From Bifidobacterium aquikefiri (GTDB taxonomy: Bacteria > Actinomycetota > Actinomycetes > Actinomycetales > Bifidobacteriaceae), in contig NZ_MWXA01000003.1 of assembly GCF_002259795.1 (NCBI RefSeq), forward strand, positions 310,001-374,000: a stretch of 64,000 nucleotides of DNA, in the 5' to 3' direction. A model generated the notes under the pieces. That model had not been told where the DNA came from. It worked only from the letters and a program-made list of their open reading frames with translations, and did not search any database. Numbering within the stretch: the stretch's first letter is position 1; the number at the start of each line of letters is the position of its first letter. A program made the translations under genes and the position numbers. Shown here piece by piece: positions 45,895-54,893 of the stretch.

Positions 45895-46113
45895 GCATCA
45901 CAATATACGAGGCATGGTGGTGCATTGTAATCATCCGCAGGAATGAAACAAATGTCGGAGGACAACAAGCCAACCGGGACACAAGAAAGTCCTGTGACCG
46001 ATCCTTCATCGACATCAGCATACCCGTGCAAACGACCAGCGCTGCTGCACTCCGCTGCTCGACTCCTCCAGACGAACGGGGAATGCATCAAGGCAAGCTG
46101 CCAGCGGAAAAGA

Positions 46114-46119
46114 TATAAT
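46114..46119 (+). promoter_or_regulatory. Consensus -10 box upstream of the second PucR regulator
   Basis: A perfect TATAAT lies 55 bases ahead of the chosen start codon. Downstream of it, in the presumed leader, GGCAACCA occurs twice (46136-46143 and 46160-46167), and AACCA-AA-TGGTT (46139-46150) is an inverted repeat. These are candidate operator sequences for autoregulation. Confidence 0.45.
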
Positions 46120-46174
46120 CTGCCTTTAACGTTCCGGCAACCAAATGGTTATCGATTGTGGCAACCATAGAGTC

Positions 46175-47791
46175 ATGGTATTTACTTGCAGGCAACTACT
46201 TGATGTACCAGAATTACACTTAACATTGGCATATGATGGTGGGAACAATGCCATGGAGCAGGGGATTATATGGGTACATCCGACTGATGTGATCAACGCT
46301 GCCGATTACGCCGAACAAGGCGAAATTCTGCTTACCTGTTCAACGAACTTTCCTTTGGAGAGCATGCAGAATGCCAACGATATCTCCCTGCTGAAACGTG
46401 ATTTGCGCAAACTCGGCCTCGCTGCCGATGTAAACGATGTTCAGCAGGCATATGAGACACTGTGGCTGCAGTATATGGCCACGCTCGCCCATGCTGGAGT
46501 TCTCGCCATCGGTTTCGGCATCAAGATGAAGCATCCGACGATTCCCAAGGCCATGCTTCAAGCGGCGATGGAATACCATATCATGCTCTTCGAAGTACCT
46601 GAAGACGTGAATTTTTCTGAAATCGTCAAGACTGTGCTGCATAGGCAGGCTGAAGAAAGCGAAGGCATTCAGCGCGTCATGTACAACGTTCAACGCGATC
46701 TGTTCCGTGCAACTGATAATGAGAATGTCATTGAGTCAGTCGTCAGGGAAAGTGCAAAAAGGGCAAATGGATGGGCTGCCTTTGTTAATCTCAAGGGAAG
46801 CATCATTTCGATTTCCGATGCAAGCAAATCTCAGCAGGCCACACATCTTTCCCTGCTGATGGTTCAGCAGGAGGAACAACGCTGCAACAGTGCAAAGACG
46901 TGTTTCTGCATATCCAAGGGAAGAAACCGATATTATCTCTGCATTGTTGAAGATGGAAAACGCAGGTTGGGAACAATCATCGTATCTTCGCAGGGTAATG
47001 GCGATAGCAACATAGCTCGAGCAGTCGGCATCTCCGCTGCCGATGCGCTTGCCTGGAGCTTGCCGTCGCGGATCGAAGAGCGCAAAAGAAGAATGCGCTT
47101 TGGCAATCTCGCTGTTGAACAGTTGGCTAGTGGCAATGTGGATCTTGCATCGTCGCTATTCAAAGAGCTTCATGCGAATGCCATATCGTTCCCCATGACC
47201 TTGTTCTGCATAGACCCGCAATCGACGGAGAGCGATTTCACGTCCCGCATGTGTGACGACATAGCCGACGACGGAGCGCTTTTCGGGCAATTCCAAGACT
47301 ATTACTGGATTCTTGCTCCTGCTCACCAGAGCGAACGCATTCGTACGTTGTTGGCCGATTCAGAGCGGATTCTCTCCGGCACTGCCACAATCAATGACTT
47401 TTCGAATGCCCCAGATGTTTTCGAGCTGGCACTGAAAGATTTGTGCATGCGAAGAATAGGCAGTCATGATTCGATAATTGACCTTTCTCCGCATGAGCTG
47501 GTGAGTCCTGAAATCGCTGCTGCGTATTCATCTGAACTGTTCGCTTTGGTGAGGAGTCTGCCGAAGAATGAGAAGAACCAGCTGATGCGCACGCTCAGGG
47601 AGCTGCTCTACACTGCATTCAATGTGGGAGCAGCCGCCAAAAGACTCGCTGTTCACCGCCATACCGTGGAGAATCGGATGAGTAAGCTGGAATCATTGCT
47701 TGGCCTTGATTTCACGAATGAGTCAGCGCGCGTGAAAGTTTGGATCGCATGCTCATTCATGCGTGACGAAGATATGTCAACATCACGTTAA
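46175..47791 (+). CDS. PucR-family regulator of the catabolic island
   Basis: A 538-residue regulator with the full PucR layout. The N-terminal PucR domain (VFTCRQLLDVPELHLTLAY, then the GWVHPTD-like IIWVHPTDVINAADY) covers residues about 1-120. A middle domain follows at about 150-420. The C-terminal helix-turn-helix is VGAAAKRLAVHRHTVENRM near 490. In other bacteria such proteins control purine, amino-acid or amine catabolism. The gene points into the island on the same strand, 262 bases ahead of the aminotransferase gene, and is the obvious candidate to control it. The frame opens at 46145; ATG 46175 fits the family start but lacks a clear Shine-Dalgarno. Confidence 0.85.
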   Translation: MVFTCRQLLDVPELHLTLAYDGGNNAMEQGIIWVHPTDVINAADYAEQGEILLTCSTNFPLESMQNANDISLLKRDLRKLGLAADVNDVQQAYETLWLQYMATLAHAGVLAIGFGIKMKHPTIPKAMLQAAMEYHIMLFEVPEDVNFSEIVKTVLHRQAEESEGIQRVMYNVQRDLFRATDNENVIESVVRESAKRANGWAAFVNLKGSIISISDASKSQQATHLSLLMVQQEEQRCNSAKTCFCISKGRNRYYLCIVEDGKRRLGTIIVSSQGNGDSNIARAVGISAADALAWSLPSRIEERKRRMRFGNLAVEQLASGNVDLASSLFKELHANAISFPMTLFCIDPQSTESDFTSRMCDDIADDGALFGQFQDYYWILAPAHQSERIRTLLADSERILSGTATINDFSNAPDVFELALKDLCMRRIGSHDSIIDLSPHELVSPEIAAAYSSELFALVRSLPKNEKNQLMRTLRELLYTAFNVGAAAKRLAVHRHTVENRMSKLESLLGLDFTNESARVKVWIACSFMRDEDMSTSR

Positions 47792-48053
47792 CTTCATATT
47801 GGTTCAGAAGTGCACATAATGTTGCGCCACAGCAACGCCTACGTGTTTGCTGAACCTGCAATAGCCGTAATCTCAGCTAAAATACGCAACCTTCATCGCA
47901 TTTCGTTTTTGTGTTACATGAGTCTGAATAGGACACAATATCCAATTCCTGGCACTTATGTGCTGAATTATCCATTGTTACTTCTTGCGCTCTCATGAAC
48001 AATGCCTCTTACAGACATCCATTCATTACATATTCAGGAAGAAGCATATTCAT

Positions 48054-49352
48054 ATGTCCAACGAACACGATGATTCAACAATCACATTTGAAGACTATGA
48101 ACAATTTCTCAGCCCAGCACTTTCGAAGGCAACAACCTTGGTCGCTGAGTCCGGTAAGGGAATGTATCTGACCGATGTGAAGGGCAAACGATATATCGAT
48201 TGGGTGCAGGGCATAGCAGTGAATGCACTCGGCCATGCACATCCAAGGGTTGTCGCGGCAGCAAAGGCTCAGATCGATAAGCTGATAACTGCCTCATTCA
48301 ATGTGGTGAATTATCCGACGACATTGAAGCTGGCGAAGAGAATTTCTCAATTCACGCCTGGTGACCTTAACTCGATGCTGTTTGCCAATGGCGGCGCGGA
48401 GGCAACTGATGGCGCCATTAAACTGGCTCGTGTCGTCACCAAACGTCCTGCAGTGATAGCGTTCAAAGGTTCATTCCATGGGCGCACCGTTGGAGCTATC
48501 AGCATCACCGCCTCGAACTCCTTCTACCGCAAGGGGATTGAGCCATTGATGGGCGGTGTATATTTCACGCCATATCCTTCCAAGGATTTATGCCCAGCTG
48601 GCTATGATGCGAAACAGCGTGCCGATTGGTGCCTTGGCGAAATTGAACGACTCTTCAAATATTGTGTTTCGCCCGATGAAGTCGCATGCATCTATGTGGA
48701 ACCGGTTCAGGGTGAAGGTGGCTATGTGGTTCCTGATCCGAGTTTCCTGAAGGGGCTGCGCGACATCTGCACCAAGCATGGAATCATGCTCGTCTTTGAC
48801 GAGATCCAATCCGGTTATGGGCGCACGGGCAAGATGTTTGCGAGCATGCACTCAGGAGTTGTTCCAGACATCATGACCGTTGGCAAGGCCATTGCCGGTG
48901 GCTTCCCCATGAGCGCAGTGATCTCCACCGAGAAAATAATGAACACCTGGCGTCCAGGAATGCATGGTGGAACCTTTGGGGGTAATCCTGTTGCAGGTGC
49001 TGCAGGTCTGGCTGTGCTCGATGAGTTCGAAGAGCACAACATCGTGGAACACGCTGCGCAAATGGGAGAGTACTTCAAGTCGAAGCTGTTCGAATTGCAG
49101 AAGAAATTCCCATGGATCGCCGATGTTCGCGGTGTCGGCATGATGCTGGCGATCGAATTCGGTTCGAAAGACGGCATGAGCGGTGCCGAGGTCTTCCACG
49201 CGGTGTCTCAACAAGCCTTGGAAAAAGGGCTTCTTCTGTTGGGTTGCGGTGCAGACCATGATGCGGTGAGATTCGCGGCTCCGTTGAACTCCACGATTGA
49301 TGACATTAATGAGGGACTCATGGTTTTTGAGGACGTACTTGCCTCAATCTGA
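48054..49352 (+). CDS. Class III aminotransferase (4-aminobutyrate/ornithine type)
   Basis: A 432-residue PLP enzyme that moves a terminal or omega-amino group to a keto acid, usually 2-oxoglutarate. It has the domain order of the family: DWVQGIAVNALGHAHP, the phosphate-binding FANGGAEATDGA in place of the more common NSGSEA, FHGRT, the glutamate of VEPVQGEGG, FDEIQSGYGRTG, and the cofactor lysine K278 in TVGKAIAGGFP. The nearest functional groups are 4-aminobutyrate and acetylornithine aminotransferases; the substrate is not fixed by sequence. GGAAGAAG precedes ATG 48054. It heads the island operon, 45 bases before the first permease gene, so its substrate is probably derived from the imported compound. 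Confidence 0.85.
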   Translation: MSNEHDDSTITFEDYEQFLSPALSKATTLVAESGKGMYLTDVKGKRYIDWVQGIAVNALGHAHPRVVAAAKAQIDKLITASFNVVNYPTTLKLAKRISQFTPGDLNSMLFANGGAEATDGAIKLARVVTKRPAVIAFKGSFHGRTVGAISITASNSFYRKGIEPLMGGVYFTPYPSKDLCPAGYDAKQRADWCLGEIERLFKYCVSPDEVACIYVEPVQGEGGYVVPDPSFLKGLRDICTKHGIMLVFDEIQSGYGRTGKMFASMHSGVVPDIMTVGKAIAGGFPMSAVISTEKIMNTWRPGMHGGTFGGNPVAGAAGLAVLDEFEEHNIVEHAAQMGEYFKSKLFELQKKFPWIADVRGVGMMLAIEFGSKDGMSGAEVFHAVSQQALEKGLLLLGCGADHDAVRFAAPLNSTIDDINEGLMVFEDVLASI

Positions 49353-49397
49353 GGCTGTTCGCAAGTTCATCGTAGTCCAGTAGCGAGGGAGTGATAT

Positions 49398-50348
49398 ATG
49401 GGTAGATATGTTGGGAAACGACTGCTTTCCGCAATACCTGTGTTATTCATCGTCGGCATAATTGCGTTTGTTTTATCTCATCTCAGTGGCGGCGATCCAG
49501 CACGAGTCGTTGCTGGAAATGATGCCACGCAGGCACAGGTTGAGGCAATCAGGCAACAGATGGGGCTGAACCAGAGTCTGCCCATTCAGCTGTGGCAGTG
49601 GATGATCAACATTTTTCATGGCAATCTCGGGTATTCCTATATTCTTGGTGAGCAAGTGACGCCAACGATTCTGTCCCATATTTTTCCAACATTGTCTGTT
49701 GCCTTGTTTGGCGAGGCCATCTCGCTCGTCGTGGCGATTCCGCTGGGAGTGCTGGCAGCTGACAAACATCGAAGAATAGCCGATAAAATCGTGTTGGCTT
49801 TTGCCACGCTCACCACATCGCTGCCAAGCTTTTTGGCCGGGTTGCTGCTGATGATTGTGTTCGTGTTGCAGCTCAAGCTGCTTCCAGCAAGTGGTTTTGT
49901 TGATCCCAACGAGGATTTTGCCGGGTATTTCAGTCATTTGATTCTTCCTGGAGTTTCTGTGGCAACATTACAGATAGCGATAATCTCGCGTATGACTCGA
50001 TCATCCATGATTGACGCATTGGGCAGTGACTATATGAGAACTGCATCCGCGAAAGGTCTGACACGTTCACGGCAGCTTTGGGTCCACGCATTCAAGAATT
50101 CCTCGATTCCGATTCTCACCATCATTGGTCAGTCCTTCGGCGAACTGATAGCTGGTGCCATAGTCGTTGAGACCGTGTTTGATGTTCCAGGCATTGGTCA
50201 ATTGGTGGTCAACTCAATTCTTCGACGCGATTACCAGATGATTCAGGGAATCATGATTTTTGTCGCCTTGGTCTTCATCATCGTCAATCTCATCACCGAT
50301 GTTCTCTATGCCGTCGTTGACCCAAGAATACGAGAAAGGTCGTTCTGA
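49398..50348 (+). CDS. Peptide/nickel-type ABC transporter permease (DppB-like)
   Basis: First permease subunit of the importer, 316 residues with six membrane helices. The N-terminal helix and the following extracytoplasmic loop (SGGDPARVVAGNDATQAQVEAIRQQ read in two parts) are typical of DppB/OppB. The ATPase-contact EAA loop is seen as DYMRTASAKGLTRS near residue 215. GAGGGAG lies ahead of ATG 49398. The second permease gene starts two bases after its stop, so the two are translationally coupled. Confidence 0.9.
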   Translation: MGRYVGKRLLSAIPVLFIVGIIAFVLSHLSGGDPARVVAGNDATQAQVEAIRQQMGLNQSLPIQLWQWMINIFHGNLGYSYILGEQVTPTILSHIFPTLSVALFGEAISLVVAIPLGVLAADKHRRIADKIVLAFATLTTSLPSFLAGLLLMIVFVLQLKLLPASGFVDPNEDFAGYFSHLILPGVSVATLQIAIISRMTRSSMIDALGSDYMRTASAKGLTRSRQLWVHAFKNSSIPILTIIGQSFGELIAGAIVVETVFDVPGIGQLVVNSILRRDYQMIQGIMIFVALVFIIVNLITDVLYAVVDPRIRERSF

Positions 50349-50350
50349 TT

Positions 50351-51229
50351 ATGGCCGAAGTCAATGTTGTTGCCAATGCGACACCATCGAAATTCAGCAA
50401 GCTTTCTTCCAAGTGGAGCGTGCTGAGAACTTCGCCAAGCACCCTCATCGGTGGAGTTCTTCTGTTGGTGATCGCGCTTGCCTGCATACTCATACCGTGG
50501 CTGGGCCACATGGACGGGACTACTACAAACACAGCCAACATGTTGCTTGCTCCCAGTGCCCGGCATCCGATGGGGACGGACAATGTTGGCAGAGACACCT
50601 TCACCAGAGTGCTTCTTGGAGGCAAGGCGTCACTGACTGTCGGTATCTCTGCCGCTGCAATAGCTGGAATCATTGGATTTATAGTGGGACTCTATTCAGC
50701 CTATTATTCCAAACTTGGATATCTGCTGATGCGTGTCTGCGATGGATTGATGGCCTTTCCAGCGATTCTGTTTGCCATTGTCTTCATCGGTGCCTTTGGA
50801 CAGAGCATGAGAAGCGTCATCCTATCGTTATCCATCGTCTTTATTCCTATGGTTGCACGAATAGTTCGTTCAGCCACGCTGAGCAATATGAATGAAAACT
50901 ATGTGCAGGTTCTGACGAATCTTGGTGCCGGAAGTTTTCGAATCTTATGGAGAAACATTGCTCTGAATGTCATTGGGGCATGGATCGTTGAGGTCACCTT
51001 CGTCTGTGCAGACGCGATTCTTGTTGAAGCTGCGATGAGTTTCATCGGTGCCGGCATTCCTCAGCCTCAAGCGAGCTGGGGCAACATGCTCTACGACAGC
51101 AGAACCTATATCTACTCGGCATGGTGGATGACGGTATTTCCCGGCCTGGCCCTGGCTTTTACGGTGTTCGTCATCAACATGTTGGGCGATGGGCTGCGCG
51201 AAGTATTCGATCCGAAAAGTAGGAGGTGA
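50351..51229 (+). CDS. Peptide/nickel-type ABC transporter permease (DppC-like)
   Basis: Second permease subunit, 292 residues. It has an N-terminal membrane helix (LIGGVLLLVIALACILIPWL), the periplasmic-loop motif HPMGTDNVGRDTFTRVLLGG typical of DppC/OppC, five further helices, and an EAA-type loop (NENYVQVLTNLGAGSFRI) near residue 180. ATG 50351 lies two bases after the upstream stop. The stop codon of this gene lies in the ribosome binding site of the first ATPase gene. Confidence 0.9.
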   Translation: MAEVNVVANATPSKFSKLSSKWSVLRTSPSTLIGGVLLLVIALACILIPWLGHMDGTTTNTANMLLAPSARHPMGTDNVGRDTFTRVLLGGKASLTVGISAAAIAGIIGFIVGLYSAYYSKLGYLLMRVCDGLMAFPAILFAIVFIGAFGQSMRSVILSLSIVFIPMVARIVRSATLSNMNENYVQVLTNLGAGSFRILWRNIALNVIGAWIVEVTFVCADAILVEAAMSFIGAGIPQPQASWGNMLYDSRTYIYSAWWMTVFPGLALAFTVFVINMLGDGLREVFDPKSRR

Positions 51230-51236
51230 AGTCACA

Positions 51237-52238
51237 ATGAACGACAGTCAACAAGAGCGGTCGCTCCCCGCTTCAACACAGATTTTGGAATCAGCTGAAA
51301 CTTCAAAGACCGTTGAGAATATTGAGCATGATGCTCGTGCGCTCTTGAAGGTGAACAATCTCAAGGTGGATTTCAGCAACTCCCGTCATCAGTGGACCAG
51401 AATAGTGCATGGAGTGAGCTTCGCGGTCGGCAAAGGTGAGATTCTCGGCATCGTTGGTGAGTCAGGGTGTGGAAAAAGCGTTACTGCTTTTTCGATCCTG
51501 CGCTTGCACGAACGGAGAACGACCCGGTACGAAGGCGCTATAACCTTTGAAGGTCATGACATATTTTCATTGGGGCAGAAGCAATTACGAACATTGCGTG
51601 GTGGCGATATAGGATTCATCTTCCAAAACCCCATGTCCAGCCTCAACCCGCTGCTGACCATAGGGCAACAGCTCAGAGAGACTGTACGTACTCACCAGCC
51701 TTCACTCAGCAAAAACGAAGTGGAGAGTAGCTGCATCGAAGCCTTGCACGATGCAGGCTCAGACAATCCTGAATCCTGGATGAAGCAATATCCTTATCAA
51801 TTTTCTGGTGGGATGCTGCAACGAGTCATGATCGGTATGGCATTGATCAATCATCCCAAGCTTCTGATTGCCGATGAACCCACAACCGCTCTGGATGTGA
51901 CCATTCAGATGCAGCTGCTCAAGGTGCTTCGTGACCTACGCAAAACGAGAGACATGAGCATTGTTCTCATCACTCATGATATGGGCGTTGTGGCTCAAAT
52001 GTGCGACCGGGTAGAGGTCATGTATCAGGGTCGCATTATGGAATCCGCGCCCGTGTCTGATATCTTTGCGCATCCTCGTAACCCTTATACGCAAGGTTTG
52101 CTGGCGGCGATACCGCCAATGGAAGGATTGCGACCCAAACGTCTGAAAACCGTATCTGATTTTCTCAAGCAGTCTGGCAGCGATCTATCACCCCATGGCA
52201 ATGTCATGGATCACGCCGCCTTCACTGCCAAGGAATAG
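51237..52238 (+). CDS. Peptide/nickel-type ABC transporter ATPase (DppD-like)
   Basis: First ATPase subunit, 333 residues. It shows Walker A GESGCGKS near residue 78, the Q-loop FQNPMSSLNP, the signature FSGGMLQR, Walker B LLIADEPTTALD and switch histidine ITHDMG. The C-terminus ends soon after NPYTQGLLAAIP and lacks the cysteine-rich oligopeptide-ATPase tail of classical DppD/OppD. AGGAGG at 51221-51226 lies ten bases ahead of ATG 51237; the longer frame from 51189 overlaps the permease gene and is less likely. Confidence 0.9.
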   Translation: MNDSQQERSLPASTQILESAETSKTVENIEHDARALLKVNNLKVDFSNSRHQWTRIVHGVSFAVGKGEILGIVGESGCGKSVTAFSILRLHERRTTRYEGAITFEGHDIFSLGQKQLRTLRGGDIGFIFQNPMSSLNPLLTIGQQLRETVRTHQPSLSKNEVESSCIEALHDAGSDNPESWMKQYPYQFSGGMLQRVMIGMALINHPKLLIADEPTTALDVTIQMQLLKVLRDLRKTRDMSIVLITHDMGVVAQMCDRVEVMYQGRIMESAPVSDIFAHPRNPYTQGLLAAIPPMEGLRPKRLKTVSDFLKQSGSDLSPHGNVMDHAAFTAKE

Positions 52239-52314
52239 AGGGCTTGATGCAACAGAGAGATGTGGAAAACAAGTGTTTCACGAACGGTGACGGACAAAGC
52301 GGGAAGGTGGCAAT

Positions 52315-53142
52315 GTGATAGGGCAACGTAAGGCTATACTCCAGGTCAACAGCATTACCAAGGATTTTGTAAGACGCGGTTTTACGAGCCGCGCACAGAC
52401 CGTGATGCGTGCGGTGAACAATGTTTCCTTGCAGTTATTCGCCAACCAGACATACGCCTTGGTTGGTGAGTCGGGCAGTGGAAAAAGCACGACGGGAAGA
52501 ATAATCTGCGCCTTGGAAAGACCAACTTCCGGTACGGTCGTATTCAACGATGAGAATTATACGGATTTTTCCGACCACCTTCTGCGCCAAAAGATCAGAG
52601 GCAACATACAGATGGTGTTGCAGGATCCATTCTCTTCGCTCAATCCTCGTAAAACCATAGAACATGCAGTTCTTGAAGCCCTTGAGATTCAAAAAATCGG
52701 GAAGAACCATTCTGAGCGACTCGATGCAGTGGTGGACATGATTGAGCGAGTTGGCCTTTCCAGCGGGATGATCAATCGTTATCCGCACCAATTCTCGGGT
52801 GGTCAGCTTCAACGTGTGAATATTGCCCGAGCGTTGGTAGTTCGTCCGAAAATCCTGATCCTTGACGAATCGGTCTCTGCTCTCGATGTCTCGGTACAGG
52901 CTCAGGTTCTGAATCTTTTGCAGGATTTGAAACAGGAATTCTCCCTGAGCTATCTCTTCATCACCCATGATCTGAGCGTTGTTCGATTTATTGCGGATCG
53001 CGTCGGAGTATTGCGAAAGGGCGAGCTCGTGGAGGAAGGAACCGTGGATGAGATATTCGACCATCCGCAAACCGACTACACGCAGAATCTGCTGTCAAGT
53101 ATTCCGATTCCCAATCCTGAACACCGCCAATTGGCGTTTTGA
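52315..53142 (+). CDS. Peptide/nickel-type ABC transporter ATPase (DppF-like)
   Basis: Second ATPase subunit, 275 residues. It has Walker A GESGSGKST near residue 50, the Q-loop LQDPFSSLNPR, signature FSGGQLQR, Walker B LILDESVSALD and switch ITHDLS. The start is GTG 52315, with GGAAGG seven bases ahead and no in-frame ATG alternative. Walker B has serine-valine after the catalytic glutamate where the sister protein has Pro-Thr; both are normal variants. It completes the ATPase pair. Confidence 0.9.
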   Translation: MIGQRKAILQVNSITKDFVRRGFTSRAQTVMRAVNNVSLQLFANQTYALVGESGSGKSTTGRIICALERPTSGTVVFNDENYTDFSDHLLRQKIRGNIQMVLQDPFSSLNPRKTIEHAVLEALEIQKIGKNHSERLDAVVDMIERVGLSSGMINRYPHQFSGGQLQRVNIARALVVRPKILILDESVSALDVSVQAQVLNLLQDLKQEFSLSYLFITHDLSVVRFIADRVGVLRKGELVEEGTVDEIFDHPQTDYTQNLLSSIPIPNPEHRQLAF

Positions 53143-53189
53143 CTACATTCTTGCCACTGAAAACCATCCAATAACAAAGAGAGGAAATT

Positions 53190-54755
53190 ATGAACGCCTT
53201 AGGAAAGAAAATAATGGCCATAGGAGCTTCTGTGGCCGTGCTGTTCAGCCTTACGGCCTGCGGTTCCAGCAGCGCTTCATCGTCCAGCAAGGGGGTTGAT
53301 GGAGGAACAATCCATATTGCCCTCAACGCAACGGTAACCAGCCTGGATCCAATGATCACGGGTGCCTACGTTGCTCGAGACACCATGCGCAGCATGTATG
53401 AATCGCTGGTCACTCTCAAGCAGGACGGATCCGTTGGTCCATTGCTTGCAAAGAGTTACAAGGTCAGTTCTGATTTCAAGACCTTCACCTTCACACTTCG
53501 ATCAGGGGTGAAATTCCACAATGGTGAAACGATGAAGGCTTCTGATGTTGTAGCATCCATGCAGCGCTGGATCAAGCTTTCCCAGATTGGCAGCACATTC
53601 TTCACCGGTTCGACGGTCACCTCACCCGATGCCGATACGGTTGTCATCACATCTCCAAAACCAGTATCAACCGGCCTGTATCTGATGGCCGATACAGGAC
53701 GCATCGCCGCAATCATGCCAAAATCCGTGATCGACAAGGCAACCTCGACAGGTGTGACCGAATATGTCGGCACAGGTCCCTACGAGTTCAGTTCATGGGA
53801 CAAAGATAACAAGATAGTGCTCAAGAAGTTTGCCGACTACTCTTCTCCAACGGGTGCCACCAATGGATACACGGGCAAACGTGTTGCGCACGCCGACAAA
53901 CTCGAATTTGACTTCGTGACCGATGGCACAACCCGACTTTCAGGTACCTTGAGCGGTCAGTATCAGATTGGCTATTCTCTGGCCGATTCCCAGTATGCTC
54001 AGGCAAAGGCCAACTCAAGTTTGAAGGTCGAGAAGGACGAGATGCTTGAGACCCTTATCTTCAACAAGCAAGAAGGTCTGTTCAAGGACAACACCAAGTT
54101 GCGTCAGGCAATCCTGGCTGCGCTGAACATGTCGAAAATTGCGAAGGCTGGTCATCAAAACTCGGATCTGTATACGAACGATGGCGGTCTGATGCCAAAG
54201 AACAGCCCTCTTCGTTCGGACTCAAGTCTGGATAAATACAATGACCCAGACGCGGCAGCGGCCAAGAAGCTCATCAAGGAATCAGGATATAACGGTCAGA
54301 CCATCACTTTCCTGACCACCAAGGATTATCCATATATGTATGACGAAAGTATGGAGATTCAAAATGAGCTGAATGCGGTGGGCATCAAAACCAACATCCA
54401 GGTTCTGGATTGGGCGAGCGTGCTGCAAAAGATGTTCCAACCAGGCTCCTGGGACATGCTGATTTCCAGCTACAGCTACTCTGCGAACCCAATCAGTTAC
54501 TCATTCTTCCAGGCTTCGGGAGCTGGATGGAATACTGATCCAGAATTCAAAGAGATTGCTGACAGCATCAATGCCGCCACCACTGAGACTGCCCAGAAAG
54601 CTGGATACGATAAGCTTCAGGATTGGTTCTACACCTACGTTCCGAACATCATCGTGAGCAAGTATCAGCAGATCAGTGCCGTATCCACGAAACTCAATGG
54701 ATATTCCTCAGGAATGCAGGGGCCGGTGTATTACAACCTGCAGTTGAGCGAATAG
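53190..54755 (+). CDS. ABC transporter substrate-binding lipoprotein (SBP family 5)
   Basis: The extracytoplasmic receptor of the importer, 521 residues. The lipobox LTAC places the lipidated cysteine at residue 24, followed by a serine-rich tether (GSSSASSSS). The body has the family 5 peptide-binding fold: SLDPMITGAYVARDTMRSMYE at its start, FTLRSGVKFHNGE near 105, and VGTGPYEF near 195. Family members bind di- or oligopeptides, nickel or other small molecules, so the ligand is open. It is last in the transporter set, and a strong hairpin follows at 54778-54816. Confidence 0.9.
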   Translation: MNALGKKIMAIGASVAVLFSLTACGSSSASSSSKGVDGGTIHIALNATVTSLDPMITGAYVARDTMRSMYESLVTLKQDGSVGPLLAKSYKVSSDFKTFTFTLRSGVKFHNGETMKASDVVASMQRWIKLSQIGSTFFTGSTVTSPDADTVVITSPKPVSTGLYLMADTGRIAAIMPKSVIDKATSTGVTEYVGTGPYEFSSWDKDNKIVLKKFADYSSPTGATNGYTGKRVAHADKLEFDFVTDGTTRLSGTLSGQYQIGYSLADSQYAQAKANSSLKVEKDEMLETLIFNKQEGLFKDNTKLRQAILAALNMSKIAKAGHQNSDLYTNDGGLMPKNSPLRSDSSLDKYNDPDAAAAKKLIKESGYNGQTITFLTTKDYPYMYDESMEIQNELNAVGIKTNIQVLDWASVLQKMFQPGSWDMLISSYSYSANPISYSFFQASGAGWNTDPEFKEIADSINAATTETAQKAGYDKLQDWFYTYVPNIIVSKYQQISAVSTKLNGYSSGMQGPVYYNLQLSE

Positions 54756-54777
54756 TTTCTTGAAAAAGGAATGAGAG

Positions 54778-54816
54778 GCAGCCACGCCTTGACGGTTGAA
54801 ACTGTGGCGTGGCTGC
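54778..54816 (+). terminator. Hairpin between the binding-protein and amidase genes
   Basis: GCAGCCACGCC at 54778-54788 pairs perfectly with GGCGTGGCTGC at 54806-54816. The loop contains a further ACGGTT/AACTGT stem. No T run follows. It is more likely an mRNA-stabilising or partial-termination element favouring the receptor over downstream enzymes. It also argues against a start of the amidase at 54771. Confidence 0.6.
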
Positions 54817-54893
54817 TACGTATCCATAAGATTTCCATGTATCACTGTAATTTTCGTATCTTCAACACGTCTGCAATCCGAAAGAGTGAGGCT

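Noticed and set aside
45943-46170. A 75-codon plus-strand frame ahead of the PucR gene
   Set aside because: It runs across the perfect TATAAT and leader of the PucR gene and shows no conserved-looking segment.
47810-47998. A 62-codon frame in the gap before the aminotransferase gene
   Set aside because: It has no ribosome binding site and no recognisable features; the gap is better read as promoter and leader.
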